Shown here piece by piece: positions 8,791 through 17,394 of a stretch of DNA of 64,000 nt. The stretch lies in the NCBI GenBank assembly GCA_035308165.1, contig DATGHC010000021.1:1-64000 (forward strand), in the 5' to 3' direction. This DNA comes from DASTCZ01 sp035308165. Lineage in GTDB: Bacteria; Acidobacteriota; Terriglobia; Acidiferrales; UBA7541. Below the pieces are notes generated by a model. The model was not told where the DNA came from. It did not search any database and saw only the letters and a list, made by a program, of their open reading frames with translations. Position 1 is the stretch's first letter, and every line of letters starts with the position of its first letter. Position numbers and translations under genes: made by a program.

Positions 8791-11232
8791 CTATTCGTAC
8801 CGCAGTGCGATCATAGGATCCACACGCGTGGCGCGGCGCGCCGGAAACCAGCACGCCGCAAGTACAACGGCGACAATCGTCAGCGTAATACCGCCAAATG
8901 TGGCCGGGTCGGTCGCGCCAATGCCGACGATAAGGTTCCTTAACCACCACGCTCCTCCGAGCGCCAAGATGATCCCGATGGTGAGCCCGATGGTGGTCAA
9001 GAGCAATCCTTTGCCGATGATTAAACGCAGCACGTCGCCCGGCTGCGCGCCAAAAGCCATGCGTACGCCGATTTCGTAGGTGCGTTCGGTGACAACGAAG
9101 GCCATCACGCCAAACACTCCTACGGCCGCAAGCACCAGCGCCATCGCGCCGATGACGCCCATCATCACGGCAACATAGGCCAAACCGATCACGTTGTTGT
9201 TAATGACTTTGCGCATAGACATGATCTCGAACGCGGGCTCCTCGGGGTCCACAGAGGCGACCGCCGCCTGTGCGGACTTGCCAAGGGACATGGGATCTCC
9301 CAGAGAACGGATAGCAAATGTCCCGTAAGTTTTCTCGAACTGGCGGTAAGACCTGTAAATTCCGTAGGGAGGTGTTTTCTGAAACGGATCCATTTTCACG
9401 TCTCCCACAACTCCCACGATGGTTGTCCAGGGACTATTGTTGGTCGTGTCGGCGGAAGTCCCCAGCTTTATGCGGTGTCCGATGGAGTCGCCCGCGGGCC
9501 AAAACTTCCGATCGATGCTCTGGCTGATGACCACGACCAGTTGCGAGTCCTTGGTGTCTTCATCGGTGAGTTCGCGGCCGCGAATCAGTGGAATGTGCGC
9601 AAGCTTGATGTAGTTGGGGCTGGAGACGATGGCGGTAATGGTTGGTATTTCACTGGCATCGCGCCATGGCCGACCTTCAATTGAAAATTGCCCAGTGGCT
9701 CCTCCATTGCCGTAGGGCAACCAGGTGGTCATCGCGGCGCCCTGCACGCCGGGAAGTGCGGCTAGGCGCTCGAGCGCCTGATCAAAAAATAAGCGCTGTT
9801 GCTCCGGCTTTCCGTACCGAATGTCGGGAAGATTCACGCGCATGCTGAGCAGAGTATCGGGCTGAAATTCTTCGTTTACGTTCAACAGAGTGCGGAAGCC
9901 GCGAACAAACAATCCGGAACCGGCCAGCAGAATCGCGGCAAGCGCAATCTGCGCAATCACCAGGCAATCACGCAAGAGGTGATGTCCGCGGGAACTTGAA
10001 CTCGAGCGCCCGCCTTCCTTGAGCGTTTCGTTTACATCCAGCCGGGAGCCCTGGAAGGCGGGAAGAACTCCGGCAATAATTCCGGCGATCACTCCAGCGA
10101 GTAAGGTAAAAACCAATGCGCGGCCGTCGAGCCGAATCTGATCCCAACCCGGAATGTATTTGGCAACTTCGGGCGGCATGTTGGCCACAATCAGGCTGAT
10201 GGCCCACTTGGCGAAAGCCAAACTGAAAATCGCACCGGCGATGGCCACCAGCACGCTTTCCGTGAGCAACTGGCGCACCAGCCGCCAGCGGCTTCCTCCG
10301 AGGGCGACGCGGATGGCCATTTCCTTATTTCGGCTGGCGCCGCGCACAAATTGAAGATTGGCAACGTTGGCGCATACAATCAGCAGAACCAGGCCAACTG
10401 CGCCGAACAACATCAAAGTGTATTGGACTGTTTCGTCGCCCAATTCAAATCTGCGGATGGACACGGCACGCGCGCCCCAACCTCGATTGGTGGCCGGATA
10501 CGCGGCAGCCAGACGCTGCGCAATGGCGCGCATTTCGATGTCCGCGGTTTGCACCGTCACACCGGGCTTAAGTTTTCCCAGGCCCAGCAAATCATGCGCT
10601 TTGCGGTCTTGCCAGGCCTTGGGCTCAAGGGCCAGCGGCATCCAGATTTCCGTGGTCATTGGAAAATCAAAACTGCTGGGCATGACTCCGATTACGATGT
10701 GAGGCTTGCCGTCAACGTGCAGCTCCTGGCCAATGACGCTGGGATCGCCGCCGAATCGCCGCTGCCAAAGGCGATAGCTCAACACGACGACGCCATCGTG
10801 CCCCGGTTGATCTTCTCCAGGAAGAAATGTGCGGCCATAAAGAGGCTGGGCGCTGCAAAGCGTAAAAAAATTTGCGGTCGGGCGATCGGCCTGAACTTTT
10901 TCCGGCAGGCCAATGCCGGTCAGATTCACTTCCTCGTCGTCAAATGCGCCCAAGGGCTCGAAAGATTTGGCCTGCTCTCTAAAATCGGCGAAGTTAGCCG
11001 CGGAAATGCTATTGATGTCCGTGATCTGGCCCGGCGACAATTCCCCAACGATCACCAGATGCTCGGGGTCGGGAATGTTGAGCGGCTTCAGGAGGAAAGC
11101 ATCCGCAAGACTGAAAATTGCCGTGTTGGCTCCGATGCCCAGCGCCAGCGCGACGATGGCCAGACCTGTAAACCACGGTGACTTCAGGAGTGTGCGAAAG
11201 CCGAACCGGATGTCCTGCAAGAGAATTCCCAT
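8791..11232 (-). CDS. ADOP-family ABC permease
   Basis: The 813-residue protein has an excellent ribosome site (GGAGGAAATA) directly ahead of the ATG at 11232. The first helix reads ALALGIGANTAIFSLADAFL, the first FtsX loop KEMAIRVALGGSRWRLVRQL, the second YEIGVRMAFGAQPGDVLRL, and the C-terminus PARRATRVDPMIALRYE. It is the first permease after the canonical ATPase gene (stop at 11502), with a 269-bp gap that contains a strong hairpin (11446-11476), so it may be expressed at a different level from the ATPase. Of all permeases in the array it is closest by eye to the one at 6278-8725, sharing a start such as LLKPLNIPDPEHL versus LLKPLPIPESERL. Confidence 0.93.
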   Translation of the reverse strand: MGILLQDIRFGFRTLLKSPWFTGLAIVALALGIGANTAIFSLADAFLLKPLNIPDPEHLVIVGELSPGQITDINSISAANFADFREQAKSFEPLGAFDDEEVNLTGIGLPEKVQADRPTANFFTLCSAQPLYGRTFLPGEDQPGHDGVVVLSYRLWQRRFGGDPSVIGQELHVDGKPHIVIGVMPSSFDFPMTTEIWMPLALEPKAWQDRKAHDLLGLGKLKPGVTVQTADIEMRAIAQRLAAAYPATNRGWGARAVSIRRFELGDETVQYTLMLFGAVGLVLLIVCANVANLQFVRGASRNKEMAIRVALGGSRWRLVRQLLTESVLVAIAGAIFSLAFAKWAISLIVANMPPEVAKYIPGWDQIRLDGRALVFTLLAGVIAGIIAGVLPAFQGSRLDVNETLKEGGRSSSSSRGHHLLRDCLVIAQIALAAILLAGSGLFVRGFRTLLNVNEEFQPDTLLSMRVNLPDIRYGKPEQQRLFFDQALERLAALPGVQGAAMTTWLPYGNGGATGQFSIEGRPWRDASEIPTITAIVSSPNYIKLAHIPLIRGRELTDEDTKDSQLVVVISQSIDRKFWPAGDSIGHRIKLGTSADTTNNSPWTTIVGVVGDVKMDPFQKTPPYGIYRSYRQFEKTYGTFAIRSLGDPMSLGKSAQAAVASVDPEEPAFEIMSMRKVINNNVIGLAYVAVMMGVIGAMALVLAAVGVFGVMAFVVTERTYEIGVRMAFGAQPGDVLRLIIGKGLLLTTIGLTIGIILALGGAWWLRNLIVGIGATDPATFGGITLTIVAVVLAACWFPARRATRVDPMIALRYE

Positions 11233-11445
11233 TATTTCCTCCGGAATGGCCGCGATAACAAGCCGCCGGCGTCACTACCTGTAGTAACGCACAGTTGGAG
11301 GTAAATGTTCATTCGACGAAGCGCTTGATGTCGAGGCGGTAATCGGCGGACAGGTGAATGGATCTCGATACTCCAAGAGGGAGGCAAGAGCCTGAATGAT
11401 GGAATGGCGCAGACGGCGGGCGAAGAGAACCTTCGCTCCCGAAGC

Positions 11446-11476
11446 CGCCGGCACGACCGCCAAGTGCGTGCCGGCG
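11446..11476 (-). other. 10-bp perfect inverted repeat downstream of the ATPase gene
   Basis: CGCCGGCACG (11446-11455) and CGTGCCGGCG (11467-11476) are perfect reverse complements with an 11-nt loop, starting 26 nt past the ATPase stop codon. No T-run follows on the minus strand, so it is not a classical intrinsic terminator. An mRNA-stabilising 3' hairpin or a rho-linked site are alternatives. Confidence 0.5.
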
Positions 11477-11501
11477 AGACGCCAACCGAAACAACAAGGA
11501 G

Positions 11502-12224
<723 letters not shown>

Positions 12225-12308
12225 TTGGCGTTGCTCTCCTTGTTGTAATCCATCGAAACTCTTTGGTTATCCACCCGTCCCGAGGAGCGTAGCTTATCAA
12301 GATATACC

Positions 12309-12359
12309 CTATATACGCAGGTCGGGAGCGCCCTGTTCCCACTTTTCGTACAATTTCAT
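12309..12359 (-). CDS. Possible 16-codon leader ORF upstream of the ATPase gene
   Basis: On the minus strand a GGGGGAGAAG ribosome-site-like run immediately precedes an ATG at 12359 that opens a short frame, MKLYEKWEQGAPDLRI, ending at TAG 12309-12311. It ends about 85 nt before the ATPase start, inside an otherwise empty 187-bp gap. TA-rich sequence (TATATAGGGTATAT) overlaps its 3' end and could instead be the -10 region of the ATPase promoter, in which case the ORF would not be on that transcript. A short ORF of this size is easily a chance event; only the quality of the ribosome site supports it. Confidence 0.22.
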   Translation of the reverse strand: MKLYEKWEQGAPDLRI

Positions 12360-12411
12360 CTTCTCCCCCGGATCAAAATAAGCAGATGCCAGCCCTCAAT
12401 TGGCCGTTGCC

Positions 12412-14820
12412 CTACTCATATCTCAGGGCAACCAGGGGGTCAACGCGCATAGCGCGGCGTGCTGGCAAGTAGGACGCCGCGAAGGCGACAATGGTTAGCA
12501 TAAAGGTGACAACAATATAGGACGCAGGATCGGTGGGCGAGACCCCAAAGAGCAGGCCGGTCAATAAGCGCCCTAAACCCAATGCTGTCAACACGCCGAT
12601 GGCCGCTCCGGCCAGGGCCAGTCCCATTCCGCGGGCCAAAACCATGCGCCGGATGTCGGCTGGTGCGGCTCCCAAGGCCATGCGGATGCCGATTTCGTGT
12701 GTGCGCTGGGTGACGGTGTAGGCGACCAAACCATATAGCCCTACGGCAGCCAGTACAAGAGCCATTGCGGCGAAAAGCCCAAGCAATTGGGCGGAGAAAC
12801 GCGGCTGGGCCACCGAGGCCCCGATTACGTCGTCCATGGAGCGCACGGTGGATATGGCCTCGTCCTTATCCGCGGCGCTTACGGCTTCACGTATTGATGC
12901 GGCAAGGAGCAAAGGATTGCCCGTCGCGCGGACAACAATGTTCATGTCCGGCGGAGGGTTTTGGGCCAGAGGTACGTACATCGCTGCGCGAGGATCTTCA
13001 TCCAGGGTGCCGTGTTTTACGGTGGCGACGATTCCGACGATCTCACGGGTCTTGAAGGGATCGCCATCGATCTGAAGCAGCTGGCCCATCGGATTTTTTC
13101 CACCGAAAATATTGCGCGCGAACTGTTCGTTGACGACCACAACTCCCGGGGCGTGTTCTGAGTCGTTTTGATTCAGCCACCTGCCGGAGAGCAAGGCCAC
13201 GCCCAATGCTTTCTGAAGTCCTGGAGTGACCTGGCGAAAATCGGCGTCATCAAATTGATTGGGTGGATAGATGCGACCCACGACGTGAAAAGGATTGTCG
13301 CCAAACTGTCCGCTGAGCGGAAGCTCTGAGATTGATCCAGCGGCTTCGACTCCCGGCGTGGCGCTCAGCCGTTGTTCGAGGTCGCGATAGAACGTGAGTT
13401 TTTGTTCCCGCGTACGCGATGAGTTGGCTATGTGGAGGGTCGCGGTCAAAACGTGCTCGGACCGGAATCCGGGGTTCACGTGGATGAGCCGCCAGAAACT
13501 CTTTATCAAAAGACCGCCGCTCAAAAGCAACGCAAGAGAAAGCGCGACTTCACCGATTACAAGAGCGCTGCCCAGGTAGTTGCGACCACCGCGACCCAAA
13601 CCGCGCCCACTCTCTCTGAGAGTTTCTTCCATGCGCCGGGAGGCGCGGGAGAAACGGATTGCCGGCCCGAGCCCGAAGAGGATTCCTGAAAACAGCGACA
13701 CCCCCGCGGTGAACGCGAGAACACCGAGATTTACCTGGATCTCATCGACGCGGGGCAGGCTGGCGGGCGCCAAAGCCCGCAAAGCAGCGACGCCCCAAAC
13801 GGCAAACAAGAAACCGAAAATTCCGCCGGTTAAAGAGAGGACCAAACTCTCCGTCAACATTTGCCGGGCAATTCTCCAGCGGCCCGCGCCGAGCGCGGTG
13901 CGGATGGCGAATTCCTTGCGACGAGCCGTTGCGCGCGCCAAAGAAAGATTGGCAACATTTGAGCAGGCGATGAGAAGCAGGAAGGTCACGGCGCCGAGCA
14001 AGAGCCAGAGCGCCGTGCGAGTGCTCCCGACTACAAACTCGCTGAGAGGCATTACACGCAGCGACCATCCCTCATTGGTATTCGGGTTTTGAGCCGCGAT
14101 CTGCGCCGCGATGTTGTCCAATTCCGAGCGGGCGGCTTCCAGGCTGAGACCCGGCTTCATTCTGGCGATGGCCGCGAGGAAATGGGCCTGGCGGATATTC
14201 ATACCGGAATTGTCCATCGGCAGCGGCTGCCAAACCTCGGCGAGGGAAAGCGAAGGGAGATCCACGGGCAAGACACCGACAATCGTCACGCGCTTGCCAT
14301 CCAGATCCATACTCTGGCCAATCACGGCGGGATCGCCGCCGAAATCGCGCTGCCAAATGCCGTGGCCCAGAATGGCGACCTGTGGGTCAAATTCCTTTTC
14401 GTCGGCAGCGACGAAGCTTCTGCCCAATGCTGGAGGGATGGCCAAAGCATCAAAAAAATTCCAGGAGACGATTTGCGTGCGGACCTGCTCCGGATTTTCG
14501 CGGCCAGTCAGGTTGGAAACCCCATCCAGATAACCGATGGCGGCAAATTGCTGGAAGTTTTTGGCACGGGCACGGTAATCTTCAAAATCGGGCGGGGAAA
14601 CGGCGGCCTGGTCGCTCAACGCAAACTTACCGTTGGCATAAATCAATTGCTCTTGAGCGGGAAAAGGGAGAGGGCGCAGCAACACTGAATTTACGACGCT
14701 GAAGATGGCGGTGTTGGCGCCAATGCCGAGAGCGAGCGTCATCACGGCGAGGACGGAGAAGGTAGGCCGCCTGGCCATGGTGCGCAGAGCGTAGCGAACA
14801 TCCTGGAACATTGTTCCCAT
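12412..14820 (-). CDS. ADOP-family ABC permease
   Basis: The 802-residue protein starts MGTMFQDVRYALRTMARRPT; GAGG lies about 8 nt upstream of the ATG at 14820. Its hallmark segment is LALGIGANTAIFSVVNSVLL, the first FtsX loop KEFAIRTALGAGRWRIARQM, the second HEIGIRMALGAAPADIRRM, and the end box PARRAMRVDPLVALRYE. The linker between helices 4 and 5 is Gly/Arg-rich (RESGRGLGRGGRNYLG). The permease at 3760-6180 shows a comparable linker, and the truncated one at the left edge shares the same N-terminal VVNSVLLRP. It is 37 bp downstream of the next permease, which points to one transcript. It is the last permease before the canonical ATPase gene. Confidence 0.93.
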   Translation of the reverse strand: MGTMFQDVRYALRTMARRPTFSVLAVMTLALGIGANTAIFSVVNSVLLRPLPFPAQEQLIYANGKFALSDQAAVSPPDFEDYRARAKNFQQFAAIGYLDGVSNLTGRENPEQVRTQIVSWNFFDALAIPPALGRSFVAADEKEFDPQVAILGHGIWQRDFGGDPAVIGQSMDLDGKRVTIVGVLPVDLPSLSLAEVWQPLPMDNSGMNIRQAHFLAAIARMKPGLSLEAARSELDNIAAQIAAQNPNTNEGWSLRVMPLSEFVVGSTRTALWLLLGAVTFLLLIACSNVANLSLARATARRKEFAIRTALGAGRWRIARQMLTESLVLSLTGGIFGFLFAVWGVAALRALAPASLPRVDEIQVNLGVLAFTAGVSLFSGILFGLGPAIRFSRASRRMEETLRESGRGLGRGGRNYLGSALVIGEVALSLALLLSGGLLIKSFWRLIHVNPGFRSEHVLTATLHIANSSRTREQKLTFYRDLEQRLSATPGVEAAGSISELPLSGQFGDNPFHVVGRIYPPNQFDDADFRQVTPGLQKALGVALLSGRWLNQNDSEHAPGVVVVNEQFARNIFGGKNPMGQLLQIDGDPFKTREIVGIVATVKHGTLDEDPRAAMYVPLAQNPPPDMNIVVRATGNPLLLAASIREAVSAADKDEAISTVRSMDDVIGASVAQPRFSAQLLGLFAAMALVLAAVGLYGLVAYTVTQRTHEIGIRMALGAAPADIRRMVLARGMGLALAGAAIGVLTALGLGRLLTGLLFGVSPTDPASYIVVTFMLTIVAFAASYLPARRAMRVDPLVALRYE

Positions 14821-14857
14821 TCATGGCCTCAACAAGAAATCCCTAGGAAATTCACGC

Positions 14858-17335
14858 TCATTCGTACCGCAGCGCAATCATAGGGTCGACGCGCATGGCG
14901 CGCAGCGCGGGGAGCCACCAGGCGATGGCCGCGACCGCCAGAAGGATGGCGGCAGTGGCCATGAAACCGAGGGCATCGAAGCTATCGATCCCATAGAGCA
15001 GGCTGCTGACCGTGCGAGTGAGAAAAATGGAAGCCACCAGACCGGCAACTGTACCGGTGAAAACCATAGCCATGCCATTGCCCATAACTATGCGAAGGAT
15101 GTTTCCGCGCTGAGCGCCGAGCGCCATGCGGATACCGATCTCCTGCGTCCGCTGGCCAACGGCATAGGACATGACGCCGTAAGTTCCGATGGCGGCAAGA
15201 AGCAGCGCCAGCAGGGCAAAAGCGGCGAGCAATTCGGCACCGAATCGAGCGCTGGTGAGGACATTGCTCATCAGGGATGGGAGCGTCCGGACTTGTCCTC
15301 CGCGGATGGTCAACCGAGGGTCTACGGCTTGAATGGCACTGAGGATTGTGGAAGCTGCGGAATCCGGATCCCCTTTGGTGTGAACAAAGAGCACTGCACC
15401 GGGAGCAAACTGCTGCTTGAGCGAAAGGTAGCAAACCGGTTGGGGATCTTCGCCAAGGGTTAGGAATTTAACAGTGCGCACTTCGCCCACGACCTGCACA
15501 TTCCAATCCGAGCCATTCGCTGCGTGGAAGAAAAGCGTTTTGCCGATGGGACTCGTGCCCGGCCACATTTGATCCGCCAGGGCCTGATTCACGACCACGA
15601 CTTTTGCGGATTGAGCATCGTCATGGTCGGTGAAATCACGGCCGGCCACCATGGCAATCCCGGCACCCGAAAAATATCCTGGAAGGACAGCCACTTCAGG
15701 AGTCAGCTTGCCGAGCGCGGGGTTGTTCTTGTCCACGCCTTCCGGAAACATGTTGGCACGAATGCTTTGATTGAACGGCCTGGTGTCAGAAACGCCGGCG
15801 GCCACGACCATGGGCAGGGATCGCACACGCTCCGCGGCGTCATGATAAAACTGCTCCGACTGCGGCTGGGTATAGTGCTGATCCCCGGGATTCAGGAAAA
15901 CTAGAAGCTCGTTCTTACTTTCAAATCCGGTGTCCATTCTCTGGGCATTCCAAAGACTGTGAACGAACAGGCCCGCACCCATCAGCGCAATTAGGGAAAA
16001 TGCGATTTGCGAGGCCACCAGTATCCCGCGCAAGCCATACCAGCGGCCGCTGGTTGAGGGAGAGTCCGTGCGGTCCTTGAGAGCGGAGATCTGTTCCACG
16101 CGGGAAGTCTGCCACGCCGGTATCAAACCAAAAATCATGGTAGCGAAAACGGAGATCCCCAAGGTGTAAAGGAGCACGCGGACGTCCGTGGAAGTATCCA
16201 GCCCCTGCGGACGGCCTCCGGGTAACAGCGTCCAGATCAGGTCTTTGGTCCAGACAGCGAAGAGAGTTCCGAGTGCAGCGGAAATCAAGGCCAGGAGCAT
16301 GCTCTCCGTGAGCAACTGGCGCAGGAGCCGGGCGCGAGAGGCACCCATGGAGAGCCGGATGGCCACTTCGCGGCGGCGCAGTGCCGCACGGGCAAGAAGC
16401 AGGTTGGCGACGTTGCCGCAGGCGATGAGCAACACCAATCCGACAACGAACATCATCAGCGTGCCGGCCAGAACAAACATTCCATGTTGTGCGGGGGGCA
16501 CGTTGGTTTGATCGAAAGGCATCAAAGAAACATTACGACCGGAGTTCGTGTCGGGGTAGGCCTGACCGAGATGATCGCCCAGGGCTTGCACGGAACCCTG
16601 GGCCTGTTCGAGCGAGACGCCGGGCTTCAGGCGCGCCACCATAAACAACATCCGATATGCGCGGCGCGGATACCAGCTCTTAATGGGGCCGTTGACAATC
16701 TGGTCATGCATGGCCATGGGAACCCAAAGGTCCATGGTTCCGATGGCTCCAAGTTGGCGGAAATTTTCCGGTGCAATTCCCACGACCGCGAAATCCTGGT
16801 TATTCAGGCGAATGGTTTTCCCCACGATGTTGGGGTCGCCGCCAAATGTTTCGGTCCAGAGAGAGTGGCTCAGCACGACAACGGGTTTTGCGCCGGCGGT
16901 CAGGTCCTCATCGGGAAGGAACCAGCGGCCCATCGCCGGGCGTACGCCGAGAATGTCAAAGAAATCCCAATTCACGAGTTGCGTGGCGACGCCCACGGTC
17001 CGGCCATTGATATCCAACGGGTCGCCGGTGAACTGGAACATGGAAAGGCCGGTGAAGACGTCGTTCTTTTCGCGATAGTCCAAGGCATTGGGATAAGACG
17101 AAGGGAGGTAATTGGCCAGCGTTCCGCTTTTCGGTTGATTGGTGGAGTAAACGATGACCAGCCGCCCGGGATCTTTCACGGGGAAGGGCTGCAGGAAAAC
17201 GGCTTTCACCAGAGTGAAGATGGTGGTGTTGGCGCCGATGCCCAGCGTCAAGGAAAGAACGGCGACGGCCGTGAACCCGGGATTTTTCAGCAGCATGCGA
17301 AAGCTGTATTTCAAATCCTGCCAAAGTTTTTCCAT
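14858..17335 (-). CDS. ADOP-family ABC permease, NTTIF subtype
   Basis: The open frame extends up to 17458, but the family N-terminus (MEKLWQDLKYSFRMLLKNPG) begins at the ATG at 17335, preceded by a GGAAGG-type site; that start gives 825 residues and removes an overlap with the upstream gene. The hallmark differs from most of the array: LTLGIGANTTIFTLVKAVFL instead of ANTAIFSV. The first FtsX loop is REVAIRLSMGASRARLLRQL, the second QEIGIRMALGAQRGNILRI, and the end box reads PALRAMRVDPMIALRYE, with PALRA replacing PARRA. The gene immediately upstream (17395-19857) shares the same variant hallmark and the same order of small motifs, so the two look like a tandem duplication. Confidence 0.92.
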   Translation of the reverse strand: MEKLWQDLKYSFRMLLKNPGFTAVAVLSLTLGIGANTTIFTLVKAVFLQPFPVKDPGRLVIVYSTNQPKSGTLANYLPSSYPNALDYREKNDVFTGLSMFQFTGDPLDINGRTVGVATQLVNWDFFDILGVRPAMGRWFLPDEDLTAGAKPVVVLSHSLWTETFGGDPNIVGKTIRLNNQDFAVVGIAPENFRQLGAIGTMDLWVPMAMHDQIVNGPIKSWYPRRAYRMLFMVARLKPGVSLEQAQGSVQALGDHLGQAYPDTNSGRNVSLMPFDQTNVPPAQHGMFVLAGTLMMFVVGLVLLIACGNVANLLLARAALRRREVAIRLSMGASRARLLRQLLTESMLLALISAALGTLFAVWTKDLIWTLLPGGRPQGLDTSTDVRVLLYTLGISVFATMIFGLIPAWQTSRVEQISALKDRTDSPSTSGRWYGLRGILVASQIAFSLIALMGAGLFVHSLWNAQRMDTGFESKNELLVFLNPGDQHYTQPQSEQFYHDAAERVRSLPMVVAAGVSDTRPFNQSIRANMFPEGVDKNNPALGKLTPEVAVLPGYFSGAGIAMVAGRDFTDHDDAQSAKVVVVNQALADQMWPGTSPIGKTLFFHAANGSDWNVQVVGEVRTVKFLTLGEDPQPVCYLSLKQQFAPGAVLFVHTKGDPDSAASTILSAIQAVDPRLTIRGGQVRTLPSLMSNVLTSARFGAELLAAFALLALLLAAIGTYGVMSYAVGQRTQEIGIRMALGAQRGNILRIVMGNGMAMVFTGTVAGLVASIFLTRTVSSLLYGIDSFDALGFMATAAILLAVAAIAWWLPALRAMRVDPMIALRYE

Positions 17336-17394
17336 GGATTTGCCCTGACCTTCCTTTCCATCCGACTCAGGGGCCCATTGCAAAAAGCGGGAAA

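Noticed and set aside
11275..11463. Minus-strand frame of 62 codons in the gap after the canonical ATPase
   Set aside because: It overlaps the hairpin, has no ribosome site and no recognisable motif; chance frame.
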